Program-made: the position numbers and the translations under genes
Assembly: GCA_002786065.1 (NCBI GenBank)
Contig: NHNY01000016.1
Coordinates: 310,001 to 374,000, forward strand
DNA length: 64,000 nt
Direction of reading: 5' to 3'
Source of the DNA: Microcyclospora pomicola
Taxonomy: Eukaryota > Ascomycota > Dothideomycetes > Capnodiales
Part shown: piece by piece, positions 22,132-33,930 of the stretch
Layout: every line of letters begins with the position of its first letter
Numbering within the stretch: position 1 is the stretch's first letter
Notes under the pieces: model-generated
Database searches by the model: none
Told to the model about the DNA's origin: nothing
What the model saw: only the letters and a program-made list of their open reading frames with translations

Positions 22132-25100
22132 TCATTTCTTCTTGTCTTTCTTCGCTGGTCCCACACCCACTCCACCAGCGAAGCGCCCCAAATTGCTCAA
22201 GCTACTCTTAGCCCTCGCATGACCAGATGCAGCAGCCCCGGCAATCGCTTGACCTCTGCTCGCGCTTGGACCATGGGCAGTCTTCGGCGGGAACGCACCA
22301 TACTTTCCAGCGTTCCTGTTATCGTTCTGCTGTTGCGGCGTCTCCATGTCATCTGATCGATCGCCAATCTGGCGGCGTAATTGAGACCTTCGAACTCTTT
22401 CTTGAGTTGTGCGAAACTTCTCAAGGAGCTCGGTCCAACGGATACCCCCCTCTCCTGCTTCTCGGCTCTTGAGGCGATTTTGACGCTCGAAATTACTGAC
22501 AGAAGAAGGCGTGGCGGTAGGTGCGCCGCGGGGTGCGATGTGGAGGTAGCCAATAGCGGAGACTGAGTTCAGACGATTCTTCAGCGCAGCGAACCCGCTA
22601 CTTTGCGGTAAGAGCATAAGCACACCATACATGCACTTGTAAAGATGCGGGCAGCGCTCTGGCTCGAGTAGTTGCATGCGCAGGTAGGTGAACACCGGGC
22701 TCTCGAGGAGCTGGACTAGCTTGTCGATCTGAATCAGCGTTTCGACAGTCATTTCCAGTTCGGCGAAGACTTTCAGCAACTCGTAGGCCTGCTCGTATGC
22801 TTGGGCGAGCAGACATAGGCTGAACGTGGCGACTGCATTGACGCACCATGCCCGGAAAAGGAAGGTAAAGAATGTTTGACCATCTCTGCTGTCCAGGTTC
22901 CGCAGCCTCTTACGCATATCTTGAAGTTCTGGGGCAGTGATCAGATTGTTGTTCAAGTTCTGAACCATTATTGAAGCGAAATCAACATCCTCCTCCGAAT
23001 CACGTTCTAGGCAGTCAGCCATGGTACGGTAGATCTTCTCTGGTGGTAGGGTAAGACATAGTTGGCGAATAATCAAGTTACCGCGCGTCTCCAGGAGTCG
23101 ACGATCTGTGCAGAAGAGCTTCAGGAGATCGACCATAAAGGAGGTGAAGTAAGTGTCGTCACTACTCTTGCTGATTTGCGAGAGCAGAAGCAGATCCCGA
23201 GTAACCACTGCTTCCGCAGGGTCGCTGAGCGTCTTGAGTAACGCAGGAAATGTAGCGTCCTGAATGGCGAGGATCTTACGGGGCGACTTCCGGTGAAGCA
23301 TGATTAGCCATGCAAGCGCGGCCACCCTTGTCGCCTCATGTTCGTTGAGGAATTGAAGGGTAAGAGAATTGACCGCAGCTTCATAATCAAGATCTGCTGG
23401 GCTGTGCTCTTCGTCTGCAAATGGTTCCTCGACAGGAGGCTCAGGTGTTCGGACGTTCGGGGTTCGCGAAGGTGGATCAGTAAGCTCTGGACTGGGTGCT
23501 GTACGCATAGCCTTGCCAATGGGAGCACCATCTCTCCGAATATCAGCACCGAGCAATTGACCAGAACTCTTTGTTGCCTGTCCGCCGGTCGCCGGAGTGG
23601 CTGCGGGTACACTTGCCCCGACTGATGGACTGGAATCTCTGGCCGCTTCCGACTTTGGATGCTCTTCGGGCAATTTCATGATATAGGTCATCAGGTCATC
23701 ATTCACACGATTGGCGGCTTGTTTCACATCGTCAACATCATGGCTTAGCGCTGGAAGAAGTTTGGCCAGTAAGCGCGGTGTGAAGAGCAGGATTTCATCC
23801 GGACAGATGCCCATGAAGCTTTCGATCCATCGAAGAGCTGTGACCTGCACTTCGTCTTTGGTGGATGTCGACAAGTAGGTGATCAGTATCTCGAGAATCT
23901 TATGGTAGTTGATCACCACATCCTGGCCAGGTATGTATTCGTCGTCGGTATCGTATTCGTAGTCGTCGTCAGCGGCTGTCATGGAAGAGTTGTCATCATC
24001 GGAGATGTTCTCCACATTTCGTCCTGCCTCCTCTGGATCTGCACTGTCATCTTTTTCGTCTTCTCCTCCTGCTACCGCTTGGTCATTTATTTCATCTCCG
24101 TTATGATTTCCAGCGTTGTTCGCCGATTGTGAAGACCTGAGTCGGCGTGCGTCTCTGCTTCGCTTGTTCTGTGCAAGTTCTCTTTGCACAGTTGCATATT
24201 TGTTGATCTCCGCCAGAAAGCGGTCCAATGCATCTTTCGTCGTGGTTTGCACATCCACATTCCGGTCACTCAAGAATTCCAAGAGTCCCCCAAGAAAGGA
24301 CGGTAGGTACGCGACTAGCTCCAGATCTGGTACCGAGTCCAGCACGACTATCCATGACACCAAGAACGTCCGTACAAAAGGGTTGGTCGTCATGATGCGC
24401 TCCTCGAGCAGAGGGATAAATCGAGGTAGACTGAAAGCATGAGGAAGGTCTACGCTTTGGTCGGGTGTGTTGTTCTCGGACTCGGCAGCAACTATGTCAG
24501 GCTGCACCGTGCTCGCATAAGTCGCAGCAGATTCGGAGACGATATCCTTCACCAAGCGGTCCAATAGCTCTGCGCCATTCTTGACGGATAGCACGGTATC
24601 TGCAGCCAGCTTCGCAAGCGCATCGAAGACATCGTTGAAGAAGACTAATATTTCGCCTTTGGCAACTTTGGCAATATTGTACATGCTTTCGCAGGCGTAA
24701 TATCGGACCCGAGCATCCTGGTCGGAGAAGCATACCAGCACGGGAGGGGCTATCTCCTTCATATAGCGAGCAACATCCTGTCTCATGGTATCAGCATTTC
24801 TCCAGCTGTGTGTTCACCTGTATAGCAGCTCTTACCGGACCCAGTGCGATGGCCGCTCCGGCCAACCCAATCAACCCGCCATTCCTTGCATGCGGCTGGT
24901 TTACTGCATATGCATAGTCGTGTACGAGCTGGTGGACAATTCGCGCAATCTTGTCATGATTGCCCTCGGCGAATGCATTACGGATGCTGGTTTCAAGCCT
25001 GCGGACCTCGCTGATTAGCCTGACGCGCTGTGTATAGATGACCTGTATTCCAGACCATCATTGGCAAAGAAGTGCTTTTGTGATGCCAAGTAGAGGTCGT

Positions 25101-25200
25101 CTTCTCCGCCTGGCCAAAGGAATGGGACTTACTCCAGAGCACCAGCTTTCCGACGGTCATAGAGCTTATCTTGCAGCGTTTTGGCTATCGAGGATTCCAT
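22132..25200 (-). CDS. VAC14: Vac14, scaffold of the PI(3,5)P2-synthesising Fab1 complex
   Basis: HEAT-repeat scaffold joining the Fab1/PIKfyve kinase and Fig4 phosphatase on the vacuole/endosome membrane. Model: complement of 22132-24777, 24836-24998 and 25133-25200, 958 residues. The start at 25200 gives MESSIAKTLQDKLYDRRKAG; exon 2 has HARNGGLIGLAGAAIALGP; exon 3 opens DVARYMKEIAPPVL. Introns are 58 and 134 bases. Near-invariant stretches include DARVRYYACESMYNIAKVAK, NGAELLDRLVKDIV and, in the C-terminal domain, LLESPVFTYLRMQLLEP then CMYGVLMLLPQSS. The middle (about 270-480) is acidic and disordered. The last ~100 residues are basic and low-complexity. Confidence 0.95.
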
Positions 25201-25838
25201 AATCGTTGAGGAAGGCACAGCCTTGAGATCGGAGTGATGCTGAGAAGATGATTCATTGGCGAAATATATGCTAGCTGGGTACTGTCCAGGGACTGCTCAT
25301 GGGGACCGACGTGCAGTGGACTCACACACGAAGCTCATGTGCTAGATGCCGCACAAGATATGTGGTGCAGACAAGGAAGCATGTTGGACAAGACTGAGAG
25401 GATAAGTGCAGAAAATCAGTTCGAATGCCGGGTGCTCTGCCTCTTGCTTGTTGAGTTTTCTGCGAAGCTACCCACCCCCAGACAATGGTTCTGTAATGCA
25501 AATGGCAGCTACATCTGCAATCTGATATCACGGATAGACCCAAGGCTCAAGCTGGAGTACGCGGGGACCTTTCCTGTTACGCGTCTGGCTCCAACCCTAA
25601 TCGCACGACCAACGAGTAGAGAGTCTGAGTAAGCAGTCTTGGCTCTCTTCAATGCAAAGCAGGCTTTCCTACAACGTCCACTCCGCAGTCTAGTGTGCCA
25701 TTAAGAAGAATAACACAGCAGTCAGAATACTTCTACTGATGGATTGAATAAGGTCCGCAACGAAGACTTCTGCGCCCAGGATATACTATGTGATTGTGCT
25801 CAGGAGATTACGAGACATACACCACCCCGATCCCCTCA
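25201..25838. other. Spacer upstream of Vac14
   Basis: Contains the Vac14 promoter and the 3' flank of the proline-rich gene. No supported gene. Confidence 0.5.
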
Positions 25839-28595
25839 TCAAAGCAGCTTCCGCTTCCCTAGGTGACGCACGCCTATCATCGCCATCATGGCACCATGCT
25901 GCTGGTCCTTTCCAACAGCCTCCTTGTCAAAAGCAAAGTCCCCAAATTGCTTGTTCTTGCTCGGCCATGATCCCCTCGTATCTGTGAATGCTCCCACCTT
26001 CTTTCCGCTCCGAGCATCCACTAGGTCATGATTCTGATAGCCAAGTCTATTCGCATATACATTCGTGTCGGCTGTTTGCTTCCATACGTATTGTTTGTCC
26101 TTGCAAGGGAAGCTGTAGTGCATGGGCTTTTTGGCACTTGCTTTTGGTTCGCTGTGGGGTACGATCGGATGCTAGACGACGTGCTTGGTGGAATCGCCAG
26201 CGAAAGCAAGATGCGCCTTCGTAGAGAAATGCGAAGTCTTGCATAATGCAACCGCAGTTCCATTGGCATGGCCCTGATGCATAACGAATGTTGGAGAGCG
26301 ATAGAAATGCTCTTTTTGCTTGGATACATAGTGTACAGGCTTGTTGTTACTACGAATCTCAACCCGTTTGATGCTGCTGTTGGAATGTATAGTGTATCGC
26401 TTTACAGATTGCATTTGCGACGTCCGAGTTGTTACCGTATGCGTGCTAGCAGGAGCATTTGTTGTCGTCGAATGTACTGTGGTTGTGGTCACGAATGTCC
26501 GACCTGATCCATGTGATGGCGCATAGTGAACCTGAGTAGCCCTGGGCGGTGCTGCTCGTACGGGAGCCATGACAAACGCGGGCGACTGCGCATCTACATG
26601 CAGAGCCGATTGAGCTACTTGTGCAACTGGCTTTGGAGTCTCTGACGCTGCAACAGGCGTCGGAGCTTCTACCACAACAGGTGGCACGGAACGGACCACT
26701 GTCGTGATAGGAATCGGTACCTCTGGGGCCACGGCAGACGGCTCAGACGCAAGCGGAACAATGATGGCTTCTGAAGTCGACTGGGCAATTTGGGGTACCG
26801 TTCTCGATTCTTCCACGACAACTGGTTCCGCAGCCACTGACTGGGGAGGTGCATTCATTGCAACTACAGCTGCCACTGGGGTATCCTGTGCGACCAGGGA
26901 AAGTGGCGGTGGCTGGCTCGGCTCAGGCTGGGCATCTACCGCGACAGAACTCATGATAGGCTCCACCGATTGCTCTATCGTCGGGGCCGCGAGAAGTGGC
27001 AAGGCTTCTGCGATCGGTGCGGGAGGGCCAGGATCAGCGACTGGGTCTGGAGGAGGCGGACCTGGTGTGACAGGTACTGGTATCTCAGTGACTGCTTGGG
27101 GAGCCGCAGCGACTTCCGGTAATGGTTCAATGGGTGCAGCGACCACTTGCTGAATGACGACCGGCGCAGCGTCTGCGATCGGCTCCGTCGGCGGAATTAT
27201 CGGGGCCGGAGCTGGACTGTCTTCAGGCTTCAAGACTGGCACTGCTTCCAGAGGTGTTGTAGCTGGTGCCAAAACCGGGACATCCAGCAAGGGTGTAGGT
27301 GGCGGTGTGGGTCTAGATGGTGAAGCCGATTCAGGTGTTGGCACTATCACGGGTACAGCTGGAGCCGATGTTACCTCCTGTGCATCGGTCGGAACGGGAA
27401 CCCCAACAGGTAGCACAGGAGCTGGTATTGCTGGCTCGATAGGTCTGTCAGGAGGCGGTACTGGCACATCTTGCACATCTGGAAGCACGACCGTGGCAGG
27501 GGCTGGCGGTGGCGTTTGCAGAAGCGGGTCGGCTGGAAGCGTAGTGAGTATCTCCTCAGAAACTGGAGGTGCAGTGCTGACAACTTCGAGAGCTCGTGGA
27601 TCAGGCGTGGGTGCTGAAACCTCAAGTACCGGAGGATCGGGGACAGACGCTGGAATTTCGGGATCAGAAGGCGGAACTGGCACCACTGGATCTGACGCGA
27701 GGGGGACTTCTGGCGCAGGATTGGGTGTAGACGCTGGAATGTCGGGCTCAGGGGGCGGCGGAAGCAGCACCACTGGATCTGGCACGAGAGGAACTTCCGG
27801 CGCAGGCGCTGACTCTTCGATCGCTGGCGGCGCAGGATCAGGCACTGGCACTTGGTCAACTGGTGGCGTCGGATCTGCCGCGGGCGGGACTTCCGGTGTA
27901 GGTGCCGCCTCTTCGGTCACTGGTGGCGGAGGGTCGGGCACAGGCTCTGAATCTGACGCGGGAGGCACTTCCGGTGCAGGTGCTGCCTCTTCGAATAGTG
28001 GTGGCGGGGGATCAGGTACGGGCACTGGATCTGATTCCGGGGGAACTTCTGGCGCAGGCGCTGCCTCTTCGATCACTGGTGGCGGTGGATCAGGCGCAGG
28101 CACTGGATCTGATTCTGGGGGGACTTCTGGCGCAGGCGCTGCCTCTTCGATCACTGCTGGTGGGGGATCAGGTGCAGGTTCTGTATCTAACGTTGGAGGG
28201 ACTTCTGGTGTGGGTGTTGCCTCTTCAGTCACTGGCGGCGGAGGCTCAGGCACCGGATCTGGATCCGACGAGGGAGGAACCTCTGGTACAGGTGCTGGCT
28301 CTTCAATTACTAGCGGCGGAGGGTCGGGCACAGGGTCTGGATCTGACGCGGGAGGCACTTCTGGCGTAGGCGCTGGTTCTTCAACCACTGGCGGCGGAGG
28401 GTCGGGCACAGGATCGGGATCCGGCGCGGAAGGGGCTTCTGGCGCAGGCGCTGGATCTTCAGTCACCGGTGGCGGAGGATCAGGCACAGGCTCTGGGTCA
28501 ACCGGTGGCGGCGGATCCGCTGCTGGAGTGGGAGGAGTAGCTGGAGGAGGGCTCGGATCCGGTGGAGCAGGAGTATCGTCGGGCGGGTCCTCCAT
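25839..28595 (-). CDS. Proline-rich repeat protein with tubby-like C-terminal region; frame interrupted by one TAG
   Basis: From ATG 28595 the frame runs to TAG at 26172-26174 (807 residues) and then stays open in the same phase to 25839 (about 111 codons). Residues ~33-270 are about nine 26-residue repeats of type PDPPPPVTEEAAPTPEVPP. More Pro/Val/Ala-rich sequence follows to about 680, then a folded-looking part starting near PTFVMHQGHANGTAVALCK. Sequence on both sides of the stop (HFSTKAHLAFAG; KDKQYVWKQTADTNVY; LVDARSGKKVGAF) looks like one tubby C-terminal-like beta domain, a tentative call. I found no intron that removes the TAG in phase. A CAG-to-TAG change at a CpA site, readthrough, or a sequencing error could each explain it. 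Function is unknown. Confidence 0.6.
27780..28499 (-). repeat. About nine coding repeats of 78 bp (26 residues), Pro/Glu-rich
   Basis: Degenerate tandem units inside the proline-rich gene, each coding roughly (D/S)PxPVPDPPPPVxEExAP and then xPEVPP. Differences are mainly substitutions, with a short extension in unit 8. The repeat also makes the opposite strand open for long stretches, which explains the Gly/Ser-rich antisense ORF there. Confidence 0.85.
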
Positions 28596-29304
28596 ATTGA
28601 TACTTGAGATAGGATATGTAAGATGGGGCAAAGGCGCCTAGTGGTGCCCTCAGGGGAAAAAGAAGCGAGTGGACGATCAACAGGAAAGTGATGAAGATGA
28701 GGAGTGGCTGCGGAAACCCGGGAGAAACTTACGCTGGTTGAAGGCGACTCTCTTCTGGCTGTGCTTGCCGTTCAGGATAGCTAGTATGCTTGACACGAGT
28801 CGAACTACAAGGGCGAAGCAGTTGCGCTCTGCTGCCATTCCACCTACGCAGGTGGGGAAGATAGAGCCAAGATATCTTGACTCACAGATGGTGAAACCAA
28901 CGCAAGCATCCGGAGTGTGCGAGGACAAGTAGGGGAGTCAGACTCACTTACCTCTCCGGTAGGCACGCTTGGCCAAAGCAGCTTGCGCGCAGTAGATCAA
29001 GTCTACACATCAAAACCTCATGAGACATCACGAACGACGAGACAGCTCATACTCGTGACGAGTATGTCAGAAGGTTTGTTCAGAGATGCTTGCATTGTAA
29101 CTATGTACTTGTGCAGCGCATCTCTCAGCTACCACGCTGAAGAGAGATATGGTATCGTATGGCGCATCAAAGCACAGGCCGTTTTTATCCACCAACGCCA
29201 GTCTCGGGAATGATCCGAGTCGTGATGATATCCTCTTCACCGAAACAGGATGAGCCGAGCGAAACCTTCTCTTTCAAGTGCATCGTAAGGTGTAGAACGA
29301 TCAT
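28596..29304. other. Spacer between proline-rich gene and uL15
   Basis: Contains the promoter of the proline-rich gene and the 3' region of uL15. Short ORFs only. Confidence 0.5.
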
Positions 29305-29928
29305 CTATGCGACGAGCTGGACAACACCACCGGCCTCCTTGATCTTGCGCTCAGCATCCTTGCTGAAGTAACGGGCGCGAACGATGAGGGGGATCTCAGG
29401 GATGCGACCCTTTCCGAGAACTTTGCTGTATCCGAGGGGGAGGAGATCGATGACTGGTGCTGTGTCGGTCTTGCCGCCTGCAAGGTACTTCTCGCGTTGC
29501 TCGAGGGGAACCAATGACCAAAGCTGTATGATATCAGATATCGTTCGACTTGACGTATCAACGCGCAGTTCCCAACACACATACCTTGTCGAGGTTGATG
29601 ACCGGCTTCCAGAACTGGTTTTGCAGCTTGTGGAAGTAGCGCATACCGACTTTACCGAAGTAACCGGGATGGTACTTGTCCATGTTGGTTCGGTGGTGGT
29701 GCTGACCACCGGCAAGACCACGACCACCAGGATGCTTTCTCGCCTTTCCTACACGACCGTGACCGGCTGAGACGTGGCCGCGGCTGTTGTGAAGCTGTTA
29801 GCATTTTTTCAATCGAATATCGAGACGAGTCGCTAGGGTGGCCGCTGTGGGAAGAGCGCACTCCGATGAATCGATTGTTGGTGACGGTAGACGTACTGCT
29901 TGCGGGTTTTTGTCAATCTGGTAGGCAT
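29305..29928 (-). CDS. RPL28: 60S ribosomal protein uL15 (yeast L28, mammalian L27a)
   Basis: Large-subunit ribosomal protein. Model: complement of 29305-29523, 29585-29783 and 29897-29928, 149 residues, the same length as yeast L28. Exon 1 gives [11 protein letters not shown]; exon 2 gives [20 protein letters not shown] then [20 protein letters not shown]; exon 3 begins LWSLVP and ends GGVVQLVA. Introns are 61 bases (GTATGT) and 113 bases (GTACGT, branch TGCTAAC). Short first exons with a longer first intron are common in fungal ribosomal protein genes. A TCACGTGA palindrome lies about 140 bases upstream. Confidence 0.96.
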
Positions 29929-30499
29929 TGTGATTGATGTCGGCGATTTACTTCGTCCTGATCAGAGCAGGAAAGCAGCGTCTTTGATGGTTCTGAATTC
30001 TGTCAGTCCAGGTGCGCTTACGGCAAAGTCTTGGCGCCGCTAGAACAACTGCAGCGAATTGTGAAAAGATCACGTGATTCTCAAGCGCCCGCGTCGCGCC
30101 GCTTTCCTACATTTTACCTTGGCGTTCCTAGGAGCTTTACAATGGCATAATCTAAGGTTGTCCACGCAGGAATGTTGGCCTTCGAAGGACGGCCTGTATA
30201 GTACAGCTTCTGCTTCTCTACCAGGACGCCCATTCTCTTCCAGGACGGACAATATCTTATGCCTTGACATGCAAGATGCGCACACTTCGACACATCCAGA
30301 GCTTTCGAGTTGCTTATAGCGACTCTGGCTATTTCTCGCGTAGCAAGATGATGCTATAGCCGCCAATACGGCGTTTGTATCCCGACCCTGATTTGTTTCA
30401 GCAAACCAGCCGCTGCTAGCCTGTAGAAATCGGCAAAGGATGTCAAGAATAAATAATGGAACGATATGGCTAATCCCAGGGTCCTAAATAATTACATGT
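29929..30499. promoter_or_regulatory. Divergent promoter region of uL15 and nucleotidyltransferase gene 1
   Basis: A 571-base gap with start codons at both ends. It contains TCACGTGA at 30070-30077 and no supported gene. Confidence 0.5.
30070..30077. promoter_or_regulatory. Palindromic E-box TCACGTGA upstream of uL15
   Basis: Perfect CACGTG-core palindrome 142-149 bases upstream of the uL15 ATG. Cbf1-type bHLH factors bind such sites and have been tied to ribosomal protein genes in some ascomycete yeasts. A role here is inferred from position only. Confidence 0.45.
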
Positions 30500-31516
30500 A
30501 TGAGCGAGCAACGCTCAGAATCCAATCATCTAGCGCCGTGCTTCGCAGCTGATACCAATCCCGGTGGACAACCTGTTGGATCCCATCTTCACCGAAGCGG
30601 CTCCAGCAGTACTTATAGAGCTGGTATCCTGCTCGTAAGTTAGATATGTACACCATACATACCGAGACCGCAATCCAACAACCTCTTGCATCAACTTCAC
30701 ATGTCGCAGTAATCACGCTATAACGTCGCAGAGTACGACTCTGAAGAGGAAAGGAGCCGAGATCCTGATGGCCCACCTCTCGAAAATCAATCCGTTGCTG
30801 CCGCGTACATCGCTAGCAAAATCCAGAGCATCCGCGGCGTCTACGCGCTCATGGGAGGTTTCGCATTGGTGTTGATGGGCAGTAACAGGTCCACGCGTGA
30901 CGTGGACATGGTCACGAATTTATCCATGGCGCAGATATGGTCTTTGATAGAAGGGGACTCGAGGTATGCTATATGTGTCAGAATCGGATTCAAGACAGCC
31001 AACTGATTCTGCGACCAGGTTGATTGTTCCCAGCTCGAAGATGACGGCAGACGTGATAAAGATTTTCGTCAAGACTGGCCCTGGTTATGATGAGTGCAGT
31101 CTTCGTAAAGACGTGGAAGTCGATATTGCTCTGCCAGGTAAGAGCCAACCTTTACCTCCGACCACATTCTTGGCTAACAAGTTCGTAAAGGCGTGAAAGG
31201 AACCCCCCGAGACATCACCGACGCAACGGCAGATGTGCGGGGTGGCAGAATTACAATCGAAGGCAGAGCAACGAATCCAACTCTTTCCTCACTCGATGTG
31301 CCGTTCATCCTAAGAGCGAAAATGTTTCATTACTCAGATCGAGGTTTTGATCGTGACTTGCAGGACATCATTTTCTTGTTGGAGACCTTCGAAGATCGAG
31401 TCAAACAAGGTCGTCAATTCCTCAAGATCGAGCATATCGAGGCCTTCCTTGAGTCCGAGGATCTCGATGATGACGTGAGAGAACGTTTTGGGAAGATCCT
31501 GGGTATCGTGAACTGA
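30500..31516 (+). CDS. Nucleotidyltransferase-fold protein 1 (MNT/AbiEii-like)
   Basis: Proposed exons 30500-30623, 30732-30963, 31019-31137 and 31191-31516, 266 residues; exons 2-4 are well supported, exon 1 and its GTATCC donor less so. Exon 2 ends in GVYALMGGFALVLMGSNRST then RDVDMV, matching the GG...DxD signature of the polymerase-beta-like nucleotidyltransferase fold. Exon 3 holds the likely third acidic residue in DVEVDIAL. Exon 4 (DVPFILRAKMFHYSDRGFDR) resembles the helical part after the catalytic core. In bacteria this pattern includes AbiEii and MNT proteins; what fungal homologues transfer, and to what, is unknown to me. A paralogue with the same 119-base third exon lies at 33151. 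Confidence 0.7.
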
Positions 31517-31821
31517 TTACCAGGTGAAATGAGACGTGCCGATGCCGGCTTCCAGGGCAAAGGCTGGAACTCACAGCGGTCGAAACACAGAGTGATTGTA
31601 TGACGTAGTCCTAGCTTGCACCATTATTGTACAACTCATGACCATTTCCATGACGCCCGGGACGTGCTTGACGGCATGCTTGTTACCCTTCAGCTTGTAC
31701 CTGACGGTTTCAACCTATGAAAGTCATGGATGTACAAGGTTTGTGCCCTCTGTACGAGGTCAACCACCTTGTTCTGTCTCGGCCACTTCCGCCGTATGCT
31801 GTAGTTTTCTTTGGTCTCTCG
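31517..31821. other. Spacer between convergent genes
   Basis: 3' flanks of nucleotidyltransferase 1 and the gene on the opposite strand. Nothing supported. Confidence 0.5.
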
Positions 31822-32758
31822 TTACCACATGTGAATTTCGCGAGGATCCTTTTGTCCTTTGTGGCGGAATCTGGTCTCGTCTCGAGGCAGCGCTTTGTGA
31901 CCTCGCCGTCGTGATTTAGCGTCTGCAGATGCAATGCGGGTCCAGAGATCAATCTTAGCTCTCGGTGACTTGCGTAGGAAGATGGGGGGCCACTCGCCAC
32001 ATTCATCGTGGAACATGCGCCTCCGTACCGCCCACTCGATATCTGTCGTACCTTCTAGGTCAAGGTGTTCAAGACCCCAAGCAAAATTGAGGTTCATACC
32101 GTCCACTAGATCGGCCAAATCGACAAGGTTCATGGTCTCCAATAAACTTTGGGCATATACATGAAGTTTGGGGAACGGCAAACCCTTTTTGCTTATTTCG
32201 ACACTATCATTTGTGCATGGGATGTGGTGAATCCAAGACGGCACGATATGGAAAAAGCATCGATATCCAGTGAATTTGAATCGCGGAAAGTGGTGATCAA
32301 TCGTTCCATTCGGTTTCATTGCAGATCGTCTGAAAGGCTGGAGTATATGATCATGGGCTTCAATCAAAGCAGATGCAAGATCGATCTTGTCATCCTCTAC
32401 GCAAAGGATCCAGTCCTAATTGTGCATCAGCATGGTCGCTCTTCTCAGGAGTTGGGCAATAGTCGACCCTTACCAGCATCATTCGGTGGGCTCCGTAGTA
32501 GATGAGCGAAGCTTCTCTAGCTAGACAGCAGTTGATGGCTGCTGATTGTAGAGCACGCACTACAGTGGCCATCAAGTCTGCACCGCTTGATGCGGGTTGC
32601 TCATCGTTGTTGAAGCCTTGGACTGAGACATCAAATGCAGGTGATAGGAAGGTGTTATCGATCGAGTTCTCTGGCGATACAACAATTACATCCTGATCGC
32701 GGAAGACGAAAGGAGCGTTCGGCGTCGTGCCAACCGGTGATTCACTCGAGAGTCGCAT
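31822..32758 (-). CDS. Unrecognised protein lying between two nucleotidyltransferase genes
   Basis: Two exons, complement of 31822-32415 and 32474-32758, 292 residues from ATG 32758. The 58-base intron (GTAAGG donor, CTGAT branch, TTAG acceptor) joins YYGAHRMML to DWILCVEDDKIDLASALIEA without frame loss. Other visible stretches are FVFRDQDVIVVSPENSIDN, HHFPRFKFTGY and LPFPKLHVYAQSLLETMNLV, followed by an acidic segment and a basic tail (SADAKSRRRGHKALPRDETR). No signal peptide or membrane helix. I do not recognise the family. Its position between paralogous nucleotidyltransferases suggests a shared accessory locus, not a proven link. Confidence 0.6.
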
Positions 32759-33150
32759 CGTCTACGCTGTGCAATAGGCAAGTAAGGTACCTTAGAAAAC
32801 ATGACGGGAATGCAAACACCGCTGGCGATCGAGCGACGGCTTCAAGAAAGTCACGTGGTCTCAAGCGCACGTGGTGACGTGAGATACGGACTTGGTGCAC
32901 CTTCAAGACTGTAGAAGTGATAACATGTACCTTACATGATACCTTACCTACCTTATGTACACGGATGTACATAATCTTTGCGAGTAACGCGAAGTTACTT
33001 CAATTTATCGCGTGTTTATATACCATGGGTCCGTTACAACCTTGAAACGATACTCACAATGCCACAGGAGACGTATTCTCTCCTCTCTCTCTCGATGAAG
33101 ATGTTGACGAGGACCGCAATGCTGCAACACGTTATGCACCATTCCAAAAC
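32759..33150. promoter_or_regulatory. Promoter region between the unrecognised gene and nucleotidyltransferase 2
   Basis: Contains TCACGTGG at 32851-32858 and a cluster of TACCTTA/GTAC motifs at 32929-32972. The frame of nucleotidyltransferase 2 is open upstream of its ATG to about 33075, so a small upstream exon may lie here. Confidence 0.45.
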
Positions 33151-33930
33151 ATGTTGTCTGCTGCACACCTTGCGGTATCTGTGCTTCTAGCACAGCAAGG
33201 CTCTTCAGGCGCTGCTCAAGTCACCAGTCAACTGGCAGTCTCTAGTGTCTACGCATTGATGGGCGGGTTCTCGATGCAATTGCGTGGTGGACGTAAGAGC
33301 ACACGCGATATCGACCTCGTCACTAGCGTCAAGATGAAGGGGGTTTGGGAAGCAATCACGGGAGAAGAACGGTAAGACTTTTCCCACGTTTACCTCATCC
33401 TGCGGGATGTCTAGCTCATTTACTCGTACCGTCTTACAGGATCATCATACCCGATTCACGCCTCGTCGAAGGTATCATCAAGATCTTCGTCAAGACAGGC
33501 GGACCTTGGGATGCTTGCGCAGAAGAGCACATCATCGAGGTCGACATCAAGCAGGCAGGTCAGTCATAGTCATCTCTTCTCAAGATGACGATTGCCTCAG
33601 TTGACACTACCACCAGGTTTTCGCAGCTCCCCACGTAAGCTCGACCAGCACCTTGAAGTGGTCGGCCCGTTCGACCTGTTTGGGCAACCGCTGTTCTTCA
33701 ACGTCCTCGATATTGCTTCGATGATGCGGATCAAAGTTGAGTGCTGCTTGTCACGAGCAGAGCGACGCGACTTCGAAGACGTGCGCTATATGATCCGTTC
33801 GTATCCTGCTCGAGTACGTGCTGCCCTTGAAGCAGGATTTGTTGAGGCAGACTATTTGTCCGAAGTACTTCAGCTCGAGGAGGTTGGGGATGAAGACACT
33901 CGAGCGGAGCTAGCCAGGATCCTCCAGTGA
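33151..33930 (+). CDS. Nucleotidyltransferase-fold protein 2 (MNT/AbiEii-like), paralogue of 30500-31516
   Basis: Exons 33151-33371, 33440-33558 and 33617-33930, 217 residues from ATG 33151; an earlier start in an upstream exon is possible. Introns are 68 and 58 bases. Exon 1 carries SVYALMGGFSMQLRGGRKST then RDIDLV; exon 2 (119 bases, as in paralogue 1) carries IIKIFVKTGGPW and IIEVDIK; exon 3 carries FFNVLDIASMMRIKVECCLS and RRDFEDVRYMIRSYP. The GG and DxD residues and the third Asp are all present, so an active enzyme is plausible. Substrate and cellular role are unknown. Confidence 0.72.

Noticed and set aside
27154-28641. Long plus-strand Gly/Ser/Thr-rich frame (about 495 codons) opposite the proline-rich gene
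   Set aside because: It is the reverse complement of Pro/Glu/Ala repeats; repeated codons keep all frames open. The minus strand has the ATG start and the folded C-terminal region.
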